NCBI RefSeq assembly: GCF_014640555.1
Contig: NZ_BMHE01000025.1
Coordinates: 1-64,000 of the forward strand
Length of the DNA stretch: 64,000 nucleotides
Source of the DNA: Paenibacillus marchantiophytorum
Lineage (GTDB): Bacteria; Bacillota; Bacilli; Paenibacillales; NBRC-103111
Direction: 5' to 3'
The translations under genes and the position numbers were made by a program. Shown here piece after piece: positions 7,346 to 16,576 of this stretch; position 1 is the stretch's first letter; each line of letters starts with the position of its first letter. The notes under the pieces were generated by a model. The model was not told the origin of the DNA. It made no database searches and worked only from the letters and a program-made list of their open reading frames with translations.

Positions 7346-9568
7346 ATGAAGAAAACGTTATTTAATCGGTTGCTGCTATCTTATATGCCGATTTTTATTA
7401 TCGTGGTCACGTTTACATTTTTCGTGTTTTTTCAGGTGCTGAGCGAGCAAAGCCGCAAAGAGGCGCTTAATGCCAACAAAATGCTGTCCTTACAGGCGAT
7501 GCGTCTGATTGACACCTCCCTGAAAGCGATTGACAACATGGTGATGATTGAAACAATTAACAATAAGGAATTAAGCGATTTTTTTAATAATGAAGCGAAA
7601 AATAACATGTACGTCAACATCAGCGCGGTAAAAAAAATGCTGGATATGATCTCCTCGTATCCCATGATTGATTCGATCTATTTGGTGCGCTTCGAAGACA
7701 ATTATGTGCTTAGCAATGCAACAAGCGATCAACTTAGCAACTATAGGGATGAGCCGTTTATTATAAAGGCCATGGACCCGCTCGTATCCAAGCAATGGTC
7801 GGGCGTAAGAAACTTCGAGCAGTTCACGGTGAAAGGCGCAAAGCCTGTTGTCAGTCTTGTGCGGGGCGCGCCATTCATTACCGGCGAAAAAGGGCTGATC
7901 GTCATCAATGTGGCGACCGATTCTTTGCAGAACAGCATCGCCGACCTATACGATTCGAAGACAAGTTTTATCGGAATTCGGGACGCCGTGGGTCATGCGT
8001 TGTTTAGCGGCTCGAGCACGAATGAGCAGACAAAGATTTTCTCCAATTATGTCTCAAGCTATACCGGTTGGTCGTACCAAAGTGGACTTGTCAAAGGCAA
8101 AGTGTTCCATGTCATTTCCTCGCTGTACAACGTTTGGTTTATTATCGGAATCGCGATGATTGTTGTCGGATTGGCCTGGATGCTTTATGTCACCAGACGC
8201 AATACAAGGCCGCTGGAACAGATCGTGGCTCGTATCCGCGATTACCGTCTTCCGTTGTCCAAAGAGGCGGGAGATGAGTTTTCGTTCATCGAATCGGCCT
8301 TGTCCAATATTATTGAGCAATCAAATCAATATCAGCAAAAGCATGAAGAAGACAGGCATCTGCGGATGAGGTACTTATTCCACCAGCTCATCGAAGGCGA
8401 CACGGGGTTAACCCATGACGAATGGAAGAAAGAAGCCAGCATTCTGCAGCTTCCGTACGCTTTTAACAGTCAAGCGGTGCTTGTAATCGAAATCGATAAA
8501 TATGGCGACTTCTGCTGCCAATACACGCGCAGAGACCAGAATCTTCTTAAATTCGCGCTGCGCAGCGTCATTCAGGAGATGGCTCCGAAGTATGAGATCG
8601 TACTTTGGGCAGAGTGGACCTCGGCATTTCAGCTCAGCGTCATGGTGTTCGTCGATAGCGAGGATGAAGGCAAATCTTCCGTGATCCTCGAGCTTTTTGA
8701 GAACGTTCGTTTGTGGTCGCAGGATAACTTGAAGTTTACAGTAACGGTTGGCATCGGCGAGCAGGTCACAGAACTTTCCAGCGTTGCCCATTCGTACAAA
8801 GAGTCGCTTAGGGCGCTTAAATACAAAATTGTGCTTGGAGAGAACCGGCTCATTACAAGCGAACACATCACTAACCAAGGTCAAGTTGAGGTATTCTCGC
8901 ATCTGAACGCAATCCGATCCATCATCCAGTCGTTTCGACTTCTTGAAGACGAATGGAGGACGAAGTATGACGAACTCTTTAATGAAATGAAACTGGGCTT
9001 GTTGACGAAAGATGAAATTACGAATTTAATGAATTATTTGATTTACTATTTGGGACGGGAAATGGCCGGTATGACGAAGGAATTTCAAGAGATCTGGACC
9101 ACGGATGGTCTGCCGAAGCTAAGTAAAGTCATCGATGAATCCCATTCCCTCGAGCAAATGCGGGAAGAGTCTTCGACTTTGCTCAATAGCCTGTTCACGG
9201 GTTTGCAGGAAGCGCAGGACAGACGTCTGCATGGAGCTACGATACGCGACATGCGGAAATTCATCGAAGAAGAGTATGCGAATCCGAATATGTCGCTCGA
9301 TTATCTGAGTTCGACCTTCAATATTAATGGCAAGTATGTAAGCAAACTGTTCAAGGAGGAAACCGGACAGAAATTCGTCGACTTCCTGATTGATATCCGT
9401 CTGCAGGTTGCGCAGCGCCTCCTTAAGGAAACGCAAGCCACTATACAAGAGATCGCTGAGAAGGTCGGTTATACAAGCGCGATCTCATTCAGCCGTGTGT
9501 TTAAGAAAGTGGTTGGCAGCTCGCCCAGCGAATTCCGCGAAGAAGCGGCGCGCAAGCAGCAGGGGTGA
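7346..9568 (+). CDS. Membrane-bound AraC-family sensor regulator
   Basis: About 740 residues. A hydrophobic helix (about 8-30) begins an extracellular sensor region of roughly 240 residues. A second helix (VWFIIGIAMIVVGLAWML, about 272-292) leads to a cytoplasmic linker and a C-terminal pair of helix-turn-helix motifs. The final 100 residues (MSLDYLSSTFNINGKYVSKLFKEE and IQEIAEKVGYTSAISFSRVFKK) are a classic AraC DNA-binding domain. This architecture in Paenibacillus normally controls the adjacent sugar ABC transporter and glycosidases. The ATG at 7346 follows GGGGG; an upstream ATG at 7262 is less likely. It probably senses glycans or a binding-protein complex outside the cell and activates the genes from 9891 to 17836. 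Confidence 0.85.
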   Translation: MKKTLFNRLLLSYMPIFIIVVTFTFFVFFQVLSEQSRKEALNANKMLSLQAMRLIDTSLKAIDNMVMIETINNKELSDFFNNEAKNNMYVNISAVKKMLDMISSYPMIDSIYLVRFEDNYVLSNATSDQLSNYRDEPFIIKAMDPLVSKQWSGVRNFEQFTVKGAKPVVSLVRGAPFITGEKGLIVINVATDSLQNSIADLYDSKTSFIGIRDAVGHALFSGSSTNEQTKIFSNYVSSYTGWSYQSGLVKGKVFHVISSLYNVWFIIGIAMIVVGLAWMLYVTRRNTRPLEQIVARIRDYRLPLSKEAGDEFSFIESALSNIIEQSNQYQQKHEEDRHLRMRYLFHQLIEGDTGLTHDEWKKEASILQLPYAFNSQAVLVIEIDKYGDFCCQYTRRDQNLLKFALRSVIQEMAPKYEIVLWAEWTSAFQLSVMVFVDSEDEGKSSVILELFENVRLWSQDNLKFTVTVGIGEQVTELSSVAHSYKESLRALKYKIVLGENRLITSEHITNQGQVEVFSHLNAIRSIIQSFRLLEDEWRTKYDELFNEMKLGLLTKDEITNLMNYLIYYLGREMAGMTKEFQEIWTTDGLPKLSKVIDESHSLEQMREESSTLLNSLFTGLQEAQDRRLHGATIRDMRKFIEEEYANPNMSLDYLSSTFNINGKYVSKLFKEETGQKFVDFLIDIRLQVAQRLLKETQATIQEIAEKVGYTSAISFSRVFKKVVGSSPSEFREEAARKQQG

Positions 9569-9619
9569 AATGGGTTCGTCTTCGCAGGCCAAAATCATTC
9601 AAGGAATGGATGGGAGCAA

Positions 9620-9655
9620 GCCGTAAGGTTCTTCATGGGAACCTTGCGGCTTTTT
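9620..9655 (+). terminator. Terminator after the sensor regulator
   Basis: GCCGTAAGGTTC pairs with GGAACCTTGCGGC over a short loop and is followed by TTTTT. It separates the regulator gene from the promoter of the glycan-use genes. Confidence 0.8.
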
Positions 9656-9732
9656 GATTATGCCGGAGGACAAAGGCATATACTTCTGGTTTTGCCCCTT
9701 TTGAAAAATGTTAAATTGTTGAAAATTGTTTA

Positions 9733-9761
9733 TTGTAGCATTCAAATTTGCGGATTATACT
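9733..9761 (+). promoter_or_regulatory. Candidate promoter of the LamG-glycosidase gene
   Basis: TTGTAG (9733-9738), a 17-base spacer and TATACT (9756-9761) lie about 130 bases before the ATG at 9891. The long leader leaves room for regulator binding. No obvious direct repeats for AraC binding were found by eye. The rest of 9656-9890 has no supported gene. Confidence 0.45.
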
Positions 9762-9890
9762 GGCCTCACATCATAGCAGCATGTCAGCGCGGTTGGAAAG
9801 GCTGCCAAAACCAATGCGGCCAGGGAGGAGGGACGTAGAGAAGAGGCATGGTTTTAGGCAGTAATTCGAATAGAAAGAAGGGATGAATTT

Positions 9891-12536
9891 ATGGTAGTAA
9901 GAGGATTATTTCATACAACCAGACGGCTTCGTTCTGTGATGATTGCACTCATCTGTCTCGCTTTACTTGTTCCCGCTTTTACAAATATATACGCAGACAC
10001 GGCACCAACAGGCGGTGTTGCCTACTGGAAATTTGATGAAGGCAGCGGAACATCCGCAGCGGATTCATGGGGAACCAACACGGGCACTGTGAACGGAGCA
10101 ACATGGACGACGGTTGGGAAAGTCGGAGCGGGATTAGTCTTTAATGGGAGCAGCAACTATGTCAATGTGGGTAAAACCGATATTGCCGGGGCCTGGACAG
10201 CGGCTATGTGGGTCAATCGAACGGATAACACAGCAGCCAGCTCATCGTTGATGAGTTCGGCCAACTATGCATTAAAGCTGGAGCAGTATAACCATACAAA
10301 CAAGGTTGGATTTTCGAAATACGGTGTCGCTGATTATGCCTTTAATTATTCGGCTCCGACGGGAACATGGGTACATTTGACGTTTGTCGGGACCAGCACG
10401 GGTACTACACTGTACGTAAATGGCACATTGCAAGAGACGAATTCGGCCATAATCAGCTTGCCAATGGATAAAATCGGTGTTGAGAAAGGCGGCACGACAG
10501 GGTTCCTGAAAGGATCGCTCGATGATCTGCAAATTTATAACCGCGCTTTATCAGCAGCGGAAATTTTTGCGATTGCGAATCCTGGAGGCGGCAATGGGCA
10601 GCTTTCTCGCACAAGCCGGCTTTTCATTGAAAAGGGGCTGCAAGTACAGGCTTGGGTGGCGACAGATCCGAAGGCTGAGAACGGTACCCTGGACGATGTA
10701 CAGATTTATAACCGGGCACTTACCTCATCAGAAATTCAGAATCTTGCAAGCGCTGGAACATCGCCTCAAACGGGTAGGGTCGCCAATTGGAATTTCAATG
10801 AAGGCAGCGGAACGAACGTAGGTGACAGCTGGGGAAACAATGCAGGAACTGTGGATTCTGCGGCTTGGACAGCTTCTGGGAAATCGGGAAGCGGGTTGTT
10901 ATTGAACGGAAATAAGTTTGTTCATGTAGGAAAGCCGGATCTGTCAGGTGCCTGGACAGCAGCAATGTGGGTGAACCGCAAAAACAGTACGGATACCTAC
11001 TCGGATTTACTAAACTCATCGGGGTCATCACTTCGACTTGAACAATGGAATGATACGAATAAGGTCGGGTTTACGAAGATCGGCGTTGCAGATTATACGT
11101 TTAATTACATCGTTCCGGAGGCTGCTTGGGTACATCTGACCTTTGTTGGAACGAATACGGGCACGTCGCTTTATGTAAATGGGGTATTCCAGGAGTCGAA
11201 TGCGGCTGTCATCAATCTTCCCCTGAGCAAGATCGGCTCGACGAGCAGCCTAGCAGCCAGAAGGTTCCCCACAGCCCAAGAGTGGAGCGATATCCACTTC
11301 ACGGCTCCGACTTATTATGAGGCGCCGATGTACAATCAAACATTCTACAATGCCCTGCCAAACTCACAATGGTCACTGGCCAAAGTGCCTTATGCCAATC
11401 AATTAAATGCAGGACCTCCGAGCAGCGATCATTTTTTGAGCCCGCAGCAAAGAGCGAATGTATCCAACCTGGTCAGTATGCAGTTCGGCGACGAAGAAGG
11501 CTACAGCACGCAAATGGTCCAATATTTAAAAGATTGGTTTGGATTAAGCCGCAATCTGTATCCCAATGTGCTTGTCCATAACAATCAAGGCACCCTGTGG
11601 AGTGAAACGCAGTACCGCAACTACATCCAGACGGCACAACCAGACTTGATTACGTATGACGATTATTACTTTTACGAAAGCGGATCGGATGTCAACATTA
11701 CGTCCAGCATCACTCAAAAGACGGCTTTCCTCCGCAAAATGTCGCTGGAAGGCTATGACGGAACCGGTCAGCAGCCGATCGCTTTCGGCCAGTACTTGCT
11801 TGGTTACAAAACCGGGAGCAATCCATGGGCATCGGGGAACTACATTCCAACCGAATCCCAGTTGAATCTCGTTCCTTTCCTGACCCTAACCTTGGGCGGA
11901 AAATGGCTTAGTGTGTTTCGTTGGGAGTACGATCCTTCCGTGTTTTTATTCATTGACAGCCAAGGAAACCCAACACCTCAATATGCTCAATACGCTGAGA
12001 TGGCAAGGCAAGCAAGGAATATCGGTCAGCACCTGATGCGTTTATCTAGTAGTGATGTTCAATTTGTTCCGGGACAGCACAAGTCCGGGAGCAGCAATGT
12101 CCTTAACTCGATGCCAAGTTATGTTTCTTCTTTTACGGCGAAGCCGGACTACTACATTCAAAACGCAAGCGCGGTAAATCTAGGTACGCAAAATGACGGG
12201 CTGCCAGGCGACGTAATCATAGGTTATTTTAAAAAGCTGCCTGGGGTGGATCCGTCAACCATGCCGACTTCAACGGCTAAATATTTCATGGTGCAGAACG
12301 GACTTGCGACAGGCAACGGCAAAGTGCAGTCTCAGCAGCATGGGTCATTGAACGAAACAAGCCAGAAAATTACGCTTACGTTCGATCTCGGCAGCCGCAA
12401 TCCGAATACGTTAAAGCGAGTTAGTCGTACTACGGGAAATACGGAAGCTGTTACCTTGACTCCGGTATCAGGAACTGTGTATAAACTCGAAATCACACTC
12501 GGTGGAGGTATGGCTGATTTGTTCTACTGGGAGTAA
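9891..12536 (+). CDS. Secreted two-LamG putative glycoside hydrolase with split catalytic region
   Basis: 881 residues. A Sec signal peptide (hydrophobic core MIALICLALLVPAF, probable cleavage after IYA near residue 35) is followed by a LamG concanavalin-like domain (about 40-230). Next comes LFIEKGLQVQAWVATD at about 245-265, which looks like the opening strand of a glycosidase barrel, then a LamG C-terminal strand (TLDDVQIYNRAL) and a second LamG domain (about 295-450). The barrel-like region resumes at RRFPTAQEWSDIHFTAPTYYEAP. Acidic motifs (QFGDEEGYST, LITYDDYYFYE) may hold catalytic residues. The domain order looks scrambled. It probably releases oligosaccharides outside the cell for the transporter that follows. 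Confidence 0.7.
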   Translation: MVVRGLFHTTRRLRSVMIALICLALLVPAFTNIYADTAPTGGVAYWKFDEGSGTSAADSWGTNTGTVNGATWTTVGKVGAGLVFNGSSNYVNVGKTDIAGAWTAAMWVNRTDNTAASSSLMSSANYALKLEQYNHTNKVGFSKYGVADYAFNYSAPTGTWVHLTFVGTSTGTTLYVNGTLQETNSAIISLPMDKIGVEKGGTTGFLKGSLDDLQIYNRALSAAEIFAIANPGGGNGQLSRTSRLFIEKGLQVQAWVATDPKAENGTLDDVQIYNRALTSSEIQNLASAGTSPQTGRVANWNFNEGSGTNVGDSWGNNAGTVDSAAWTASGKSGSGLLLNGNKFVHVGKPDLSGAWTAAMWVNRKNSTDTYSDLLNSSGSSLRLEQWNDTNKVGFTKIGVADYTFNYIVPEAAWVHLTFVGTNTGTSLYVNGVFQESNAAVINLPLSKIGSTSSLAARRFPTAQEWSDIHFTAPTYYEAPMYNQTFYNALPNSQWSLAKVPYANQLNAGPPSSDHFLSPQQRANVSNLVSMQFGDEEGYSTQMVQYLKDWFGLSRNLYPNVLVHNNQGTLWSETQYRNYIQTAQPDLITYDDYYFYESGSDVNITSSITQKTAFLRKMSLEGYDGTGQQPIAFGQYLLGYKTGSNPWASGNYIPTESQLNLVPFLTLTLGGKWLSVFRWEYDPSVFLFIDSQGNPTPQYAQYAEMARQARNIGQHLMRLSSSDVQFVPGQHKSGSSNVLNSMPSYVSSFTAKPDYYIQNASAVNLGTQNDGLPGDVIIGYFKKLPGVDPSTMPTSTAKYFMVQNGLATGNGKVQSQQHGSLNETSQKITLTFDLGSRNPNTLKRVSRTTGNTEAVTLTPVSGTVYKLEITLGGGMADLFYWE

Positions 12537-12610
12537 ATGTGCACGATCTCGACGCTCATTAGCACAGGCGCGGTGCCGTGATTGTGGCCGGCGAGGGGTT
12601 AGAAATGGGG

Positions 12611-12648
12611 AAAGCCGCAAGGTTCGTAATTGGACCTTGCGGCTTTTT
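12611..12648 (+). terminator. Terminator after the LamG-glycosidase gene
   Basis: A perfect 13-base-pair stem (AAAGCCGCAAGGT with ACCTTGCGGCTTT) with a ten-base loop runs into a T-run. Its stem shares the CGCAAGGTcc/accTTGCGG core with the terminator at 9620. Transcription of the transporter genes probably needs a promoter between here and 12824 or readthrough. Confidence 0.85.
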
Positions 12649-12823
12649 GCCTTTTCTAACGGGTGAATTTGGTTTGGCGGTAGAAAATGGTTTGCAAAGA
12701 GCTTTTTCAGCACATGCGAAAACGGTTAAGTCCGCGATTCTTGTTTCTTGCGGCTATTGGTTGACGCAGTCTAATATGGAGATACGAACGAGTGATCAGT
12801 TCAGACGAAAGGAGAAGGAGCAT

Positions 12824-13819
12824 ATGTCAAGCATGCACAAGGAATTGGGAGCGCCCGTTCCTTCTGGGCAAAACAAGCCCTATCAGGCGGCTTCGGCCGG
12901 CAGCAAATCATCCTTACAATTAATTAGGAAAAAGATGAAGCGTCACTGGCAGTTATATCTGGTCATATTTCTACCGATGCTGTATTTGGTTATTTTCAAA
13001 TATATCCCTATGGCAGGTGTCGTCATTGCGTTCAAAGACTACAACGTCATCAAAGGCATTTGGGGAAGCCCTTGGGTAGGCTTGGACTATTTTAAACAGT
13101 TTTTCGAATCGCCGAATTTCTGGCTGTATATGAAGAACACGTTGGGCATCAGTGTGTATGGTTTGCTTGTTGGATTTCCAGCTCCAATCCTGTTGGCCTT
13201 GGCATTGAATGAAATACGCAACGGTTTCTTCAAAAGCAGTGTGCAATTGATTACTTACGCGCCTTACTTTATATCAACCGTTATCATGGTTTCTATTCTT
13301 ATCGTAACCTTGTCACCTAACGTTGGAATCATTAGCAAGTTTATGCACATGCTCGGCGTAGAAAATACGAATTTCATGGGAATTCCCAGCTTGTTCAAAT
13401 CGATTTATGTCTGGTCGGATGTATGGCAATATACAGGTTACGGGGCTATTATTTACATTGCTGCTTTGGCAGGGGTTAACCCTGAACTGTATGAATCGGC
13501 CAAAGTGGATGGTGCGTCCCGGTTGCAGAAAATTTTCAGTATTGATATTCCGAGTCTTATCCCGGTGTCTATCATTCTGCTCATATTGAATATGGGGAAT
13601 ATTATGAAGATCGGCTTCGAGAAGGTCTATCTGATGCAAAACCCCCTAAACGTCAGCACGTCAGAGGTCATTTCGACCTATGTGTACAAGGTTGGCTTGC
13701 TCAGCTCCAACTTCAGCTTTTCTGCTTCCATTGGGTTATTCAACTCCATAATCAACCTGATGCTTCTCGTGGGTGTCAACTACTTGGCCAAGAAGTTATC
13801 CAATTCGAGTTTGTGGTAG
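12824..13819 (+). CDS. Carbohydrate ABC transporter permease (LplB-type)
   Basis: 331 residues with six predicted membrane helices. The EAA loop (YESAKVDGASRLQKIFSIDIPSL), which contacts the ATPase, lies near residue 230. Belongs to the YtcP/LplB-type permeases that import oligosaccharides or glycosidic breakdown products. The ATG at 12824 is preceded by AAGGAGAAGGAG; the longer frame upstream overlaps the terminator and is not used. It pairs with the next permease and the binding lipoprotein. No ATPase gene is present here, so the pair likely uses a shared MsmX-type ATPase encoded elsewhere. Confidence 0.9.
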   Translation: MSSMHKELGAPVPSGQNKPYQAASAGSKSSLQLIRKKMKRHWQLYLVIFLPMLYLVIFKYIPMAGVVIAFKDYNVIKGIWGSPWVGLDYFKQFFESPNFWLYMKNTLGISVYGLLVGFPAPILLALALNEIRNGFFKSSVQLITYAPYFISTVIMVSILIVTLSPNVGIISKFMHMLGVENTNFMGIPSLFKSIYVWSDVWQYTGYGAIIYIAALAGVNPELYESAKVDGASRLQKIFSIDIPSLIPVSIILLILNMGNIMKIGFEKVYLMQNPLNVSTSEVISTYVYKVGLLSSNFSFSASIGLFNSIINLMLLVGVNYLAKKLSNSSLW

Positions 13820-13831
13820 GGAGGTTCATCC

Positions 13832-14731
13832 ATGTTAAAGGCGTCAAGGATTCGGGAATCGCAAGGCGACCGATTGTTTCTAGTAGGTATCTACATCTTT
13901 TTGAGCTTAGTGTTGATTATCGTCCTATTTCCACTCATTTTCATCATCTCTTCATCGTTTAGCTCGCCGCAAGCCGTCGTATCTGGCAAGGTGTGGCTGT
14001 TTCCTGTAGACGTTACGCTCGAAGGCTATAAAGCGGTGTTCCGCAACCCGCAAATCGTGTCCGGTTACTTGAATTCGCTTTTTTACGCGGTAGCCGGTAC
14101 AGCCGTCAACGTCGTTTTGACCGTTATGCTCGCCTATCCGATCGCCAGAAAAACGTTCTTCGGCCGCAATGCCATCATGGTGCTTCTGGTCATTACGATG
14201 ATGTTCGACGGTGGGCTTATCCCTTTCTATCTCGTTGTGAAAAGCCTGCACATCCTCGACACGCGTTGGGCGATGATTATACCGGGAGCGATGGCGGTGT
14301 TTCAAGTGATTATTGCTCGCACCTTTTTTCAGACTTCGATTCCCGATGAGATCGCGGAGGCAGCCGAACTCGATGGCTGCAGCGATCTACGATTCATTAC
14401 GAGCATCGTCATTCCTCTCTCTAAGCCGATTCTGGCAGTATTGACGCTAATGTATGCGGTCGGCCATTGGAACGCCTATTTCGATGCTTTGATTTTCCTG
14501 AAATCACCGAATTTGTTCCCGCTCCAGATCGTGCTGCGCAACATTCTTATTCTGAACACAATAGATCCGACCATGGTCTCCAAGGTGGATCAGATGTTGG
14601 CTCAGCAAGGTTTGAAGGACTTGCTCAAGTATTCGCTAATCGTCGTTGCGAGCGCACCCGTCCTGATCATTTATCCATTCGTGCAAAAGTATTTTGTGAA
14701 AGGCGTTATGATTGGTTCTTTGAAAGGTTAA
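13832..14731 (+). CDS. Carbohydrate ABC transporter permease (LplC-type)
   Basis: 299 residues with six predicted membrane helices. The EAA loop (AEAAELDGCSDLRFITSIVIPLSKP) is at about residues 170-195. It is the partner permease of the preceding gene, separated by only 12 bases, with a GGGAGG site before the ATG. The C-terminus VMIGSLKG is typical of the LplC/YtcP group. Together the two form the membrane channel for sugars delivered by the lipoprotein encoded next. Confidence 0.9.
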   Translation: MLKASRIRESQGDRLFLVGIYIFLSLVLIIVLFPLIFIISSSFSSPQAVVSGKVWLFPVDVTLEGYKAVFRNPQIVSGYLNSLFYAVAGTAVNVVLTVMLAYPIARKTFFGRNAIMVLLVITMMFDGGLIPFYLVVKSLHILDTRWAMIIPGAMAVFQVIIARTFFQTSIPDEIAEAAELDGCSDLRFITSIVIPLSKPILAVLTLMYAVGHWNAYFDALIFLKSPNLFPLQIVLRNILILNTIDPTMVSKVDQMLAQQGLKDLLKYSLIVVASAPVLIIYPFVQKYFVKGVMIGSLKG

Positions 14732-14857
14732 CGCATGGGAGGTACCTCACGCCCAATGATAAAGGAGGTGGTGCAGCCGCGTTGCAGCTTAGATCAGCTA
14801 GGAATACCTTCTAACGTATAGATGACATGGTTTTATAAAATGGGAGGCGTCGACAAG

Positions 14858-16549
14858 ATGAAAAAGTGGAAAAAATCGTACACAGGCACATTGGGAGCTG
14901 CCCTCTGTTTCTCGCTCGTTTTGAGCGCATGCAGCACGGATTCAGGTAAACCTGCAGACAACACACCTTCAGGCAGCGCACCGGTAGCAAGCGACGTATT
15001 TACACCTGTTGGGCAATTTCCGATAGTCAATAAGCCTATGACGATCAAAATGTTTGCACCGCAGCTCGCCGTGCTCGAGAATATGGAGACCAATTCCTTT
15101 ACGAAATACCTCCAGGACAAGACCAATATTCAAATTAAATGGGATCTCGTACCTGATAAAGCTCTTAACGACCGCAAACAGCTCATGCTGGCAAGCGGCG
15201 ATTATCCCGAAGTTATTTTGCAAGGGAGCTTAACCAAAGAAGAGCAGATGAAGTACGGTAAACAAGGCGTGTTTATTCCGCTGAACGATTTAATTGATAA
15301 GTATATGCCTAACTTCAAGAAAGCTATGGCTGAACTACCTTACTTGAAAAGTTCCATTACGACGCCAGACGGCAACATTTATGCGCTTCCGCAAGTAAAC
15401 GAGTGCTATCACTGCAACTATGCCCAGAAAATGTGGATTAACCAGTCTTGGTTGGATAAGCTTGGGCTGAAAATGCCAACAACGACGGACGAGTTTTACG
15501 AAGTGCTGAAAGCTTTTAAAGAAAAAGATCCGAACGGCAATGGTAAAAAAGACGAAATTCCGCTTACCGGCTCCGATGATATGTGGGCAGGGAACGTCGC
15601 CTCCTTCTTGATGAATGCCTTCATCATCGACGACCAAGTGGACAAAGACAGCGGAACTTTCCTCCAGTTAAAAGACGGCAAGGTGGCGCTAGCAGCCAAC
15701 AAAGCAGAATGGAAGCAGGGATTGCTGTACCTGAATAAGCTCTATAAGGAAGGTCTGATCGATCCAGCGTCCTTCACACAAAACTCCGATGCGATTCAGC
15801 AGCTCGGCAACCGCCAGGACGCAAACGTGATGGGAAGCATCACCACTGCTCTGATTAGTTACGCGCATTCCCCGGACGAGAAGCACCCGCGTCACAAAGA
15901 GTATGTCACCGTACCTCCGCTCAAAGGACCGAACGGCGTGCAGCAAGCCGGATATTTTGCAGGAGTGGGCAGCTCGCAAATGGCCATTACGAACAAAGCG
16001 ACGAAAGAACAGCAAATTGCTGCGATCCGCATGGCCGACTACTTGTACACGGAAGAAGCCATTGTGCTTGAAGAACGCGGTCTGGAAGGCAAAGGATGGC
16101 GCAAAGCGAAGGACGGCGAGATGGATATGAACGGCAAGCAAGCGAAATATGCGATTATTCCTGATGTTGAAACCAAAACGACCTATAACGACCGTTGGGA
16201 TCAGCTCGGCCCGTCGCTCCGCACGTTCCAATATCGCGATTCTTGGGCAGCTCTGCAAAATCCGCTTGCCGATGGCGCATATGAGGTTCGTCTGAAGCGT
16301 GAATCGGCCAAATATGAACCGTTCCAATCGAAGCAGAATTATCCATCCAGCGTGTTCATCGCATTGGAAGACGCGCAAGTTGCGGCTCAACTGAAAACGT
16401 CAATCCGCGATTACGTCAAGTCCAACATGGCGCAGTTTATAACGGGAAGCAAAGATATCGAGAAAGATTGGGATAGCTATGTAAAAGGGTTCGATGGCCT
16501 GCAGCTCGGCAAATATATTGAAATCTATCAAAAGGCGGTTGCCAAATAG
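14858..16549 (+). CDS. Extracellular sugar-binding lipoprotein (LplA-type)
   Basis: 563 residues. A lipoprotein signal with lipobox LSAC anchors the mature protein by Cys25 to the outer membrane face. The length and sequence (GQFPIVNKPMTIKMF, PNGNGKKDEIPL) fit the large LplA-type solute-binding proteins of Paenibacillus. It captures the oligosaccharide for the two upstream permeases. The DPNGNGKKDE segment resembles a calcium-binding EF loop often seen in this family. The ATG at 14858 follows GGGAGG; an upstream start would add twelve residues before the signal. Confidence 0.9.
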   Translation: MKKWKKSYTGTLGAALCFSLVLSACSTDSGKPADNTPSGSAPVASDVFTPVGQFPIVNKPMTIKMFAPQLAVLENMETNSFTKYLQDKTNIQIKWDLVPDKALNDRKQLMLASGDYPEVILQGSLTKEEQMKYGKQGVFIPLNDLIDKYMPNFKKAMAELPYLKSSITTPDGNIYALPQVNECYHCNYAQKMWINQSWLDKLGLKMPTTTDEFYEVLKAFKEKDPNGNGKKDEIPLTGSDDMWAGNVASFLMNAFIIDDQVDKDSGTFLQLKDGKVALAANKAEWKQGLLYLNKLYKEGLIDPASFTQNSDAIQQLGNRQDANVMGSITTALISYAHSPDEKHPRHKEYVTVPPLKGPNGVQQAGYFAGVGSSQMAITNKATKEQQIAAIRMADYLYTEEAIVLEERGLEGKGWRKAKDGEMDMNGKQAKYAIIPDVETKTTYNDRWDQLGPSLRTFQYRDSWAALQNPLADGAYEVRLKRESAKYEPFQSKQNYPSSVFIALEDAQVAAQLKTSIRDYVKSNMAQFITGSKDIEKDWDSYVKGFDGLQLGKYIEIYQKAVAK

Positions 16550-16576
16550 CAAATGGGACAAGAAAGGTCGGATCAT

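Noticed and set aside
9635..9838. 67-codon frame after the sensor-regulator gene
   Set aside because: It overlaps a terminator and the candidate promoter of the next gene, and has no protein-like sequence.
12578..12823. Longer N-terminus of the first sugar permease
   Set aside because: The extension would translate through a perfect terminator hairpin and lacks a ribosome site; ATG 12824 has an excellent one.
15689..16390. Minus-strand frame of 233 codons
   Set aside because: Antisense shadow of the sugar-binding lipoprotein gene; the composition looks random and there is no start signal.
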